Source: Promethearchaeota archaeon (lineage in GTDB: Archaea > Asgardarchaeota > Lokiarchaeia > Sigynarchaeales > MK-D1). Taken from it: DNA of 8,859 nt. The notes under the pieces are model-generated. The model was not told the DNA's origin, ran no database searches, and saw only the letters and a list, made by a program, of their open reading frames with translations. The stretch lies in the NCBI GenBank assembly GCA_016839865.1, contig JAEOTN010000388.1, positions 1-8,859 on the forward strand, written 5' to 3'. Shown piece after piece: positions 1 through 5,597 of this stretch (its first letter is position 1; every line of letters starts with the position of its first letter). The position numbers and the translations under genes were made by a program.

Positions 1-1223
1 CACCTCCAACAGTGGGCGTATTCGTGCTCTATTTGCTCCTTGTGGAGTAATGTATTTTTCTTTTCTAAGATTTCAATTATCTCAGGATTAGCATCAATAA
101 CATTTGTTCCTTCGAAATGTCCACCATCCGAGGTGTAATTACCAGATATATCTACTGGGTTGAATATCGGGATATTATTGGCCGTTCCCACTTCGAAATC
201 CTCAGGCCCATGACCTGGAGCGGAATGGACAAGTCCCGAACCCTCTCCCTCCAATACGTATTCGGAAGTGAGAACTACAGTGTGGACTTTGGGTTGTTCT
301 TTTTCCAGTTCTGCTTGCATAGGCACTTCTTCTGCAAGGGGGTGGATATATCGTTTTCCCTCGAGTTCGCGACCAGGGAACCGTCTACCATAAGAGAATC
401 CATCTTCTGCATTAAGTGGTAGTCCTAATTTATTTTGTAATAGATTGGTGGTAGCTGCAATTCCCATTATCCATGTTTCATCCTTAACACGCATTTCCAC
501 GTATTCTAACTCAGGATGAGCCATAATATTCGTATTTGCAACTAATGTCCAAGGAGTAGTTGTCCATATCACCAGAAATGTCTTTGGATCGTCCACAGTT
601 TGGAATTTAACGAATATTGCATTATCGGTAATGTTTGCATATTCAAATTCATGCTTAGCCAAAGATGTCGCACATCGAGGACAACAGTTCATTGGCTTGA
701 AATATTTATATAAATACCCTTTGTCGTAAGCTTGCTTGAGAGTCCACCAAACACCAGTTAAGTAACTTTGGTCATAAGTGATGTATGGGTTTTCCCAGTC
801 CCAAAATGTGCAACCCAAACGCTTGAACTGCACATTCATTACTGGAATCATATCTTGTGCAAACTTCTTGCACTCCGCAATAAATTTATCTAAGCCGTAA
901 TCGATAATCTCTTGTTTGTTGTGAATACCCAAGTTTTTCTCGACGATTACTTCTACTGGTAGCCCGTGTGTATCATATCCAGGATTATCTGGAACTTTAA
1001 ATCCTTTCATCCGTTTGTATCGAATTAAAAGGTCTTTTAATATCTTATTCCATGCGGTTCCAAGATGTACATCCCCCGTAGTATACGGTGGTCCATCTAT
1101 GAAACGCCAAACACGTTTCTCCGGTTCTTGCGCTTTTACTAACTTATATATATTTTCGTCCTCCCACCACTTGAGTATTCTTTCCTCAAGCTTAAGAGAG
1201 TCGAATTTGCCTAGATTTTGCAT
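1..1223 (-). CDS. ileS: Isoleucyl-tRNA synthetase, N-terminal 407 residues (partial at window edge)
   Basis: Cytoplasmic class I aminoacyl-tRNA synthetase that charges tRNA-Ile with isoleucine. Translating the minus strand from the ATG at 1223-1221 gives 407 uninterrupted codons that run off the left edge. The catalytic HIGH-type motif is HLGT (residues 53-56, within GDVHLGTAWNK). HGLPVE follows at about 86-91. A cysteine cluster NCCPRC at 179-184 resembles a zinc knuckle. The CP1 editing domain shows WTTTPWTL (220-227) and the GSGLVHSAPGHGPED block (about 328-342), including the Asp expected to bind the misactivated amino acid. HCWR at 404-407 is also typical. The KMSKS loop and anticodon-binding domain lie outside the window. 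The GTG ten bases upstream is out of frame, so the ATG is the best start; no clear Shine-Dalgarno site precedes it. It is divergent from the dodecin gene. Confidence 0.97.
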   Translation of the reverse strand, partial: MQNLGKFDSLKLEERILKWWEDENIYKLVKAQEPEKRVWRFIDGPPYTTGDVHLGTAWNKILKDLLIRYKRMKGFKVPDNPGYDTHGLPVEVIVEKNLGIHNKQEIIDYGLDKFIAECKKFAQDMIPVMNVQFKRLGCTFWDWENPYITYDQSYLTGVWWTLKQAYDKGYLYKYFKPMNCCPRCATSLAKHEFEYANITDNAIFVKFQTVDDPKTFLVIWTTTPWTLVANTNIMAHPELEYVEMRVKDETWIMGIAATTNLLQNKLGLPLNAEDGFSYGRRFPGRELEGKRYIHPLAEEVPMQAELEKEQPKVHTVVLTSEYVLEGEGSGLVHSAPGHGPEDFEVGTANNIPIFNPVDISGNYTSDGGHFEGTNVIDANPEIIEILEKKNTLLHKEQIEHEYAHCWR

Positions 1224-1496
1224 TTTTTTTCACAACAAACAATTCTTCGACTGAATTTTTCGTCTTCAGTCAGTTTAAAGACATTTAGTATCTGATTTTA
1301 ACTTTTTGTTAGAGAATGGTGATTTATCTTGATTTATCTCATCTATGTTTAAGTTAAGTGGATGTAATGAAAAAAAATGAAAAAAGTCCAATTTTGCAAT
1401 ATCGCCGATGAGTTTTTATAATCAAAAACACCTTTGATTGGTTAGTCGGAAAAAATCCGATTTCAAATATTAGAAATCATAAAACAGTGAAAAAAT
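1224..1496. promoter_or_regulatory. Divergent ileS/dodecin intergenic region
   Basis: No gene is seen in these 273 bases. They must hold the ileS promoter (minus) and the dodecin promoter (plus). A perfect 7-bp inverted repeat, GACTGAA at 1249-1255 and TTCAGTC at 1265-1271, sits just upstream of ileS and could form a leader hairpin or an operator. A TTTAAA-like element lies beside it at 1273-1278. For dodecin there are two TATA candidates: GTTTTTATAA at 1412-1421, and the weaker CAAATATTA at 1464-1472, whose spacing suits a nearly leaderless mRNA. A tandem 10-mer lies at 1320-1339. Which elements are used cannot be settled by reading. Confidence 0.5.
1320..1339. repeat. Tandem 10-bp direct repeat
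   Basis: TGATTTATCT occurs twice in perfect tandem, at 1320-1329 and 1330-1339. The period is close to one helical turn, so two bound proteins would lie on the same face of the DNA. It lies between the divergent ileS and dodecin genes. In AT-rich DNA such a repeat may also be chance. Confidence 0.45.
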
Positions 1497-1706
1497 ATGG
1501 TTGATTCAGTATATAAGTTTATAGAGCTTGTTGGCTCTTCGGATAAAGGGTTTGAAGATGCGGTAAAGAATGCAGTTGCCACTGCTGCGAAGTCCATAAG
1601 GGATTTAAGAATTGCAGAGGTAGTAAAGCTGGATACAAAAATTTTGAATAATGAGATCGTTACGTGGAGGGCCCGCGTCAAGTTATCGTTTAAATTTGAA
1701 GCGTAA
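1497..1706 (+). CDS. Dodecin-family small protein (flavin-contact residues replaced)
   Basis: A 69-residue protein matching the dodecin fold over its whole length. Dodecins are dodecameric hollow spheres in the cytoplasm that bind flavins, or in some members other ligands. Visible family features are the N-terminal strand VYKFIELVGSS (5-15), the amphipathic helix FEDAVKNAVATAAKSI (19-34), LRIAEVVKLD (37-46) and the final strands TWRARVKLSFKFE (56-68). The Trp that stacks on the flavin ring in classical dodecins should fall at position 39 and is Ile here. The Gln that contacts the ring should fall near position 58 and is Arg. Classical flavin storage is therefore doubtful, although the fold is secure. 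The ATG at 1497 agrees with the usual family length; the upstream GTG at 1487 is out of frame. It appears monocistronic. Confidence 0.94.
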   Translation: MVDSVYKFIELVGSSDKGFEDAVKNAVATAAKSIRDLRIAEVVKLDTKILNNEIVTWRARVKLSFKFEA

Positions 1707-1887
1707 TCCTATAGGCATAATCTCTACCTTTATTCTTTTTTAATATCTCTCTAATTTTATTCATTTTTCCGTAATACCCTCTCATATTTTGTTTTCAAGT
1801 TGGACATTTTTAGGAAGAAAAGGATCTGATACTTAAACTGATTTTAAGTAAACCATAAAGCACGAGTTTGGTTATTTTTCTACGAAG
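1707..1887 (+). promoter_or_regulatory. Dodecin 3' end and promoter region of the E2/RWD-RING gene
   Basis: No gene is seen in this 181-bp gap. A T-rich run, TATTCTTTTTT at 1731-1741, shortly after the dodecin stop fits an archaeal oligo-T termination signal. Upstream of the ATG at 1888, ATTTTAAGTA at 1841-1850 is a TATA-like candidate. No strong Shine-Dalgarno site is visible; only GAAG lies directly before the ATG. Confidence 0.35.
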
Positions 1888-3735
1888 ATGGATAATGGAC
1901 GATTGCTTCAAGAAGCCCAGCTTATTGCAGCAGAATTTAAATTTTTTATGGTTAAGGGTAATTTGGAACACTTATTCGGTTATATCTACGAATCCTCAGA
2001 TGGAGAGACTAAATATCCTTTAGAAATCAAATACACCAGTGATTTTCCGAATTCTCCACCTGATATTATATTCCCACAAGCAATTCCCAATGTTCCCGAT
2101 GAAATCGAGCTGCACACTTTGAACAATTGGACTTCTGAAAGTCATGTGGTGGATGCTGTTAGAGAATTAGCCGCTTTGATTAAAAAAAGCATAGAGGAAG
2201 CACCGAAAAAACACACTGAACCTGAAAAAGAGCCAGAACTCATACATCAAGAAACTATTGTGGAAGAAAACACTGCACCTGAACCTAAACCAGTTGAATC
2301 TCCTCCACCCACTGACGACCAATATTTGATGCCTGACACGACTCAATATCCCTACGAACAAGATGAGTATATTAATCCTGATGAGTTACCGCAATGGACG
2401 GAAGACGATCAGGTTCAACCACAATCGGATCTTGGAGAAGAGCAATATGTTATCCCAGATTCATCAGATCAATACATCACACCCGAACCTACGGATCCAA
2501 ATCAATATTTGACTCCAGAGCCTACAACTCAACCAGAATCGACACCTACACCACCACCTACATCAGCTTATGAAGCTCCAGCAACCACAATTGCTGACTT
2601 AGGAGCAGATCCTGATGTGCAAGTTTCCACTGAAGCGGCAATAATCCAGCAAGAGTACGCAATTGATTATGTAGGTAAAGCTATGGGAATTGTGGAAGTA
2701 TATTTGACAATTACAATTGAACAGACTTTTATCGTTCGCGTCGATTTTTCGAATTTCCCAAAACGACCCACTATAACGGTTCAAGACAACCTACGCAAGA
2801 TTTTGGGAGATGTGAATTCAACTATAGAACTCCTTAAGAATTGGAACGAAAGACGACCCACACATGTGGTGGAAGTAATCCGAGAAATTGAGAATAAATT
2901 ATGGTTTTTGAGTGATATCCAGCAAGAAATGAGAATGATTGCAGGAGAATACAAGAGTGAAATGATAGATGGATTGATCTCGAATCTCCGTGTCAGTTTA
3001 TTTACTTACGGATTTAAGGAATACACTCTTGATCTTGAAATATCCAAGTATCCTGCACAACCTGCAATAGGTTTTTCTACGGAATTATCTGAAATTCTTC
3101 CGTTTTCTCCCGATGAATTAATGGCATATAAGAACTGGAAGAAAAAAGAAAGTCATGTTGTCGATATATTACGGGAGATCTCTTGGCTAGTTGATAAAGC
3201 TTCGCGAATCAGTTTTGAAATAGATTTGTTAAAAGGAGGAGCAAAAAAGGTTGACTACGATAAGACTACAGATAAATTTCTTGTTGAAATTGGAGGACAA
3301 CTCAAAACTAAAGACCTCAATTTCAAGTTTGAAGTTTATATGCATGATGATTATCCTATTTCTGCTCCAGACTTCAAGTTGCTTTCAGAATTAGAGGAGT
3401 ATGAAGATATTAAAAAGAAAATTAATGATCAAATTAGCTCTTTCACTTCCCAGTGGCATCCGTTTAATTATCTTATCGACTTATTCAACCAGATCTCAAA
3501 AACAATCTTTGCCGAATCAATTATCAGCTGTGTAATTTGTCATAAAATCGATTGTGTAACATGTGGTTTGAAAATATCATCTAGCACTGGAGATGAGCAT
3601 GATCAATGCCAAACTCAGTGTCCAAGCTGTGAAAGGCTATACCATACCCACTGTTGGAATCAGACCATTATTTCATTCGGTAAATGCGGGTTCTGTTTAC
3701 GACCACCACCAGAACATATGAAACCACAGATGTAG
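1888..3735 (+). CDS. Multi-domain E2/RWD-like protein with C-terminal RING-like zinc domain; candidate ubiquitin-type E3 ligase
   Basis: A 615-residue protein that looks like four UBC-fold (RWD or E2-variant) modules, a Pro/Glu-rich linker and a RING-like end. Module 1 (about 5-103) has FPNSPPDIIF at 53-62, W81 and HVV at 86-88. A low-complexity acidic, Pro- and Gln-rich linker spans about 105-245. Module 2 (about 248-343) has FPKRP, NW and HVV. Module 3 (about 344-440) has YPAQP, NW and HVV. Module 4 (about 441-541) has YPISAP and QWHP. The [YF]P-x2-P step and the C-terminal helix after a Trp are hallmarks of the E2/RWD superfamily. Residues 1-547 contain no cysteine, so none of the modules can be a catalytic E2. 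All eleven cysteines lie between 548 and 603 (CVIC, CVTC, CPSC, YHTHC, CGFC), consistent with a zinc-binding RING or related finger. The inferred role is an E3 ligase or scaffold. No E1, E2 or ubiquitin gene is nearby. It could instead be a non-catalytic adaptor. Confidence 0.85.
   Translation: MDNGRLLQEAQLIAAEFKFFMVKGNLEHLFGYIYESSDGETKYPLEIKYTSDFPNSPPDIIFPQAIPNVPDEIELHTLNNWTSESHVVDAVRELAALIKKSIEEAPKKHTEPEKEPELIHQETIVEENTAPEPKPVESPPPTDDQYLMPDTTQYPYEQDEYINPDELPQWTEDDQVQPQSDLGEEQYVIPDSSDQYITPEPTDPNQYLTPEPTTQPESTPTPPPTSAYEAPATTIADLGADPDVQVSTEAAIIQQEYAIDYVGKAMGIVEVYLTITIEQTFIVRVDFSNFPKRPTITVQDNLRKILGDVNSTIELLKNWNERRPTHVVEVIREIENKLWFLSDIQQEMRMIAGEYKSEMIDGLISNLRVSLFTYGFKEYTLDLEISKYPAQPAIGFSTELSEILPFSPDELMAYKNWKKKESHVVDILREISWLVDKASRISFEIDLLKGGAKKVDYDKTTDKFLVEIGGQLKTKDLNFKFEVYMHDDYPISAPDFKLLSELEEYEDIKKKINDQISSFTSQWHPFNYLIDLFNQISKTIFAESIISCVICHKIDCVTCGLKISSSTGDEHDQCQTQCPSCERLYHTHCWNQTIISFGKCGFCLRPPPEHMKPQM
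2320..2520 (+). repeat. Five-fold short linear motif in the disordered linker (Y-[LIV]-x-P-[DE])
   Basis: Within the linker of the E2/RWD-RING protein a six-residue motif recurs: QYLMPD (145-150), EYINPD (160-165), QYVIPD (186-191), QYITPE (195-200) and QYLTPE (206-211). The consensus is [QE]-Y-[LIV]-x-P-[DE]. The surrounding sequence is rich in Pro, Thr, Asp and Gln and is presumably disordered. Spacing is irregular (9-26 residues), which looks like a multivalent docking array rather than a folded repeat. Confidence 0.75.
3529..3696 (+). other. RING-like zinc-binding domain of the E2/RWD-RING protein
   Basis: Residues 548-603 carry C548-x2-C551, C556-x2-C559, H571-x2-C574, C578-x2-C581-x4-H586-x2-C589 and C600-x2-C603. 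The set C548, C551, C578, C581, H586, C589, C600 and C603 makes a C4HC3 series of the RING/PHD type. C556, C559, H571 and C574 are surplus and could bind a further zinc ion. The end of the domain, CERLYHTHCW followed by GKCGFCLRP, resembles the end of the FANCL RING from memory. The ligand assignment is inferred, not modelled. Confidence 0.75.
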
Positions 3736-3737
3736 TT

Positions 3738-3974
3738 TTACTTTTTATCTTCTTCAACCGTAAATCTCGATAAGAGTTTCCTAAGTAGGGGACTGACAAC
3801 CAAAGAAGTTGGTGTACCTACTAGAAAACCGATTCCAAATCCTTTTGCCCAGTCAAGAAAAAATGTAGGTACGAATCCCCGAATTGCCGTCATAGTAAAT
3901 GACATAACCAATGTCATAAAAAACGCCATTAATATTGGGAATACAACTCCCATGAGCCATTGATTTTTATTCAT
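3738..3974 (-). CDS. DUF2798 family two-helix membrane protein
   Basis: A 78-residue integral membrane protein of unknown function. Two hydrophobic segments are evident, about residues 7-31 (VVFPILMAFFMTLVMSF region) and 43-66 (AKGFGIGFLVGTPTSLVV region). The charged C-terminus, RKLLSRFTVEEDKK, is probably cytoplasmic. Its length, the MSF-T pattern in helix 1 and the W-(x)n-P-(x)n-SPLLRKL pattern in and after helix 2 match DUF2798 proteins as I recall them. The ATG upstream at 3978-3976 runs into a stop after three codons, so the ATG at 3974 is the start. The gene is convergent with the E2/RWD-RING gene (stops 2 nt apart) and divergent from hsp20, with a TATA-like CTTATA read on the minus strand at 4011-4016. 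Confidence 0.85.
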   Translation of the reverse strand: MNKNQWLMGVVFPILMAFFMTLVMSFTMTAIRGFVPTFFLDWAKGFGIGFLVGTPTSLVVSPLLRKLLSRFTVEEDKK

Positions 3975-4024
3975 ACATGGTTTTCAGTACTACTACTAAT
4001 AATGCTTCTGCTTATACCATAAGA

Positions 4025-4032
4025 TTTTTAAG
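4025..4032 (+). promoter_or_regulatory. TATA-like element upstream of hsp20
   Basis: TTTTTAAG lies about 25 bp before the palindrome and Shine-Dalgarno site of the Hsp20 gene. With usual archaeal spacing, transcription would begin around 4050-4056, giving a leader of about 20 nt. Confidence 0.4.
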
Positions 4033-4037
4033 TTTTA

Positions 4038-4054
4038 GTTAACTAATAGTTAAC
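4038..4054. promoter_or_regulatory. Perfect 17-bp palindrome, putative operator of hsp20
   Basis: GTTAACTA-A-TAGTTAAC is a perfect inverted repeat of two 8-bp arms around one central base. It directly abuts the Shine-Dalgarno site and overlaps the expected transcription start. Its position resembles the way archaeal heat-shock repressors such as Phr block the start region of hsp genes, although the sequence itself is not one I recognise. The same bases also read as a direct repeat of TAGTTAAC (4036-4043 and 4047-4054) with an 11-bp period. Confidence 0.6.
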
Positions 4055-4061
4055 AGGAGGT
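4055..4061 (+). promoter_or_regulatory. Strong Shine-Dalgarno site of hsp20
   Basis: AGGAGGT ends 10 nt before the ATG at 4072. It is the only strong ribosome-binding site before any start codon in the window, and it fixes the start of the Hsp20 gene. Confidence 0.85.
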
Positions 4062-4071
4062 TATAAAAAAA

Positions 4072-4674
4072 ATGACAGACGAAGATATTTTTGACTATAT
4101 GAATAAGCGATTTAAGAAAATGTTTAAAGATTGGTCATTGTTTGGTGAAGATTTCGACGATATGTTTAAGAACTTGGATGAAACTTTCGAAATTCGCTCC
4201 CCCAAGACGAGGTTCAAAAATAAGGAGGGCAAGTCAAAATCCTACTCAATAAGCTACAAATATCAGACTGGGATGAAAGAACCTGAAATTCATGTATCAG
4301 GAGATGCTACTGAAAAGGATGTTGATCGCTTCTTGAGCGGTATACAAAAGAGATTTGGAAGCCATATGTTAGATCTCAGTGATAAAAAGCAAATTACTTT
4401 AGGATTAGGTTCCGGTAAAGAACAGGAAAACGACGGATACAAGACTCCGATGATGGATATTGTGAACGAGAATGAACATGTTGATTTAGTATTAGAAATG
4501 CCTGGAATTGGTGAGAAAGACCTAGTGATTGAAACCGAAGGTAAAAAAGTATTTATCACTGCGGAAAGTGGACAAAACAAGTACAAAAGAGAAGTAACTC
4601 TGGATTTCGAGCCAAAGAAAAAGATAAAAGCGCGTGAAAATCACGGTATTGTGACGATAACACTAAAGAAATAA
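4072..4674 (+). CDS. Hsp20/alpha-crystallin family small heat-shock protein
   Basis: An ATP-independent cytoplasmic holdase chaperone of 200 residues. The alpha-crystallin domain occupies the C-terminal part, about 124-200: MMDIVNENEHVDLVLEMPGI, then DLVIETEGKKVFITAE, and finally the A-x3-N-x-G-[IV]-[VL]-type signature AREN-HGIVTITL (187-198). The protein ends right after this strand, so the usual C-terminal extension with the IxI/V oligomerisation motif is missing. The N-terminal 120 residues contain an acidic, Phe-rich helix (1-40) and a conserved-looking block YSISYKYQTGMKEPEIHVSGD (58-78), which I recall from other archaeal Hsp20 proteins. Translation is driven by a strong ribosome-binding site. 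The gene is convergent with the channel gene and divergent from the DUF2798 gene. Confidence 0.93.
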   Translation: MTDEDIFDYMNKRFKKMFKDWSLFGEDFDDMFKNLDETFEIRSPKTRFKNKEGKSKSYSISYKYQTGMKEPEIHVSGDATEKDVDRFLSGIQKRFGSHMLDLSDKKQITLGLGSGKEQENDGYKTPMMDIVNENEHVDLVLEMPGIGEKDLVIETEGKKVFITAESGQNKYKREVTLDFEPKKKIKARENHGIVTITLKK

Positions 4675-4686
4675 AGTTCTTTATTT
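4669..4686. terminator. Possible bidirectional terminator between hsp20 and the channel gene
   Basis: AAATAAA (4669-4675) and TTTATTT (4680-4686) are inverted around GTTC, giving a 7-bp, AT-only stem, or 8 bp if the G-C pair closes on TT. It spans both convergent stop codons and is followed on the plus strand by a T-rich run to about 4695. Archaeal termination depends mainly on the T-tract, so the stem itself may be incidental. Confidence 0.4.
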
Positions 4687-5435
4687 TATTTTTTTCGTTC
4701 TTTACTTTTATAAAATCCTTCAATAAGGGCTTTTCCAGATAGTTCCTCATCGCACACAATTTCTTCGATATCGATTCTCTTGAAATGTTTAACATTTTCG
4801 CTGTAACGGATATTAACGGTAATCCATGCGTCAGGATTTAAGTGTTGGAAAGTTGAACATAACATTAGTGCGTCAGCATCTTCCTTCATTACGATGACCG
4901 CTTGATCAGCAGATTCCGCATTTGCTTGACGTAATACTCGTTCCTCTAACGGATTACCAGCAATATATTCTATAATATCAGGGAGATCATAAGGTCTTTC
5001 TTCATCATCATGAATCAAAACGTAATCGTGATGAACCCCAATCTCACCAGATAAATTTTTGATTAAAAATCGCATTTTAGAGCCATACCCCAGTAGGAGT
5101 ATATGATTATGAAATTTCACTGTCTTTTCCTCTCTTTTCATAAACCGTAAATAAACATTCTCAACAAATATGAGTGTTATTCCTAAACCAAGCCAAATTA
5201 CAGCAGATGTTAGCCAATATGTTGCTACACTGGAAGGACCTACTAGCCCAGTCCCTGTATTCGTGATATAATCAGAAATCCAATAAAAACCTAAATAGAA
5301 CGGAATTCCTTCAATCCATGAGTAAATCCCACCGAGTATTAAATTAAGTGCGAAAACTAGGAAGATAACCTTTATCATTCGGCTTCTTTTGATATATTTC
5401 CAAATGATCACCAATCTCTCATAGAATTTCGCCAT
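4686..5435 (-). CDS. Two-TM potassium-channel-like protein with a single RCK-N domain and altered selectivity filter
   Basis: A 249-residue membrane protein with the plan of a short prokaryotic ligand-gated K+ channel. TM1 is about residues 21-40, a pore loop about 44-67, and TM2 about 70-95 (WLTSAVIWLGLGITLIFV region). From about 109 to 235 it has a Rossmann-like RCK-N/TrkA-N domain: HILLLGYGSKM (111-121), acidic HDDEE (142-146), the GNPLEERVLRQANAE block (160-174) and an IVMKEDADALMLC segment (181-193). No RCK-C domain follows, so it is shorter than MthK-type proteins, which are about 330 residues. The filter, where TVGYGD is expected, reads TNTGTGL (58-64). The third Gly of the nucleotide-binding GxGxxG motif is Met121. 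It probably forms tetramers. Potassium selectivity is uncertain. The minus-strand TATA-like TATAAA at 5457-5452 lies close before the ATG. Confidence 0.82.
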   Translation of the reverse strand: MAKFYERLVIIWKYIKRSRMIKVIFLVFALNLILGGIYSWIEGIPFYLGFYWISDYITNTGTGLVGPSSVATYWLTSAVIWLGLGITLIFVENVYLRFMKREEKTVKFHNHILLLGYGSKMRFLIKNLSGEIGVHHDYVLIHDDEERPYDLPDIIEYIAGNPLEERVLRQANAESADQAVIVMKEDADALMLCSTFQHLNPDAWITVNIRYSENVKHFKRIDIEEIVCDEELSGKALIEGFYKSKERKK

Positions 5436-5597
5436 TGAATCACGCTACACATTTATACGAGTTAGATACAATAGGTAGATTAGCCCTCAAATTATCTTTT
5501 ATGGAATAATATACTTCGATAAACAGTTTAATTCATTTACGAGTTAATTTCGAGCTACATTTATTTTCTTTTTATACAGAAGTATTGCTATTATTCT
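5436..5597. promoter_or_regulatory. Divergent channel/tnpB intergenic region, probable left flank of the insertion
   Basis: No gene is seen in these 162 bases. TATA-like elements face both ways: TATAAA on the minus strand at 5457-5452 for the channel gene, and CTTTTTATAC at 5568-5577 for tnpB, about 25 bp from its start codons. The left end of an IS200/IS605-type element should lie here, but I cannot point to a convincing left-end hairpin. ACGAGTTA occurs twice, at 5457-5464 and 5539-5546. Confidence 0.4.

Noticed and set aside
117..422. Open frame of 101 codons on the plus strand
   Set aside because: It lies entirely antisense to the well-supported ileS coding region and resembles no family.
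1015..1254. Open frame of 79 codons on the plus strand overlapping the ileS start
   Set aside because: Mostly antisense to ileS, including its HIGH-motif region; no recognisable domain.
1463..1681. Open frame of 72 codons on the minus strand
   Set aside because: Antisense shadow of the dodecin gene, which has clear family motifs on the other strand.
2167..2784. Two minus-strand open frames (2167-2361 and 2599-2784)
   Set aside because: Both are antisense to the E2/RWD-RING gene; the first mirrors the low-complexity linker and the second covers module 2.
1888..3735. Active E2 ubiquitin-conjugating enzyme
   Set aside because: No cysteine occurs in any of the UBC-like modules, so no catalytic thioester site exists.
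4290..4795. Two minus-strand open frames (4290-4586 and 4556-4795)
   Set aside because: The first is antisense to hsp20; the second spans the convergent junction and overlaps the 3' end of the channel gene in another frame. Neither has recognisable motifs.
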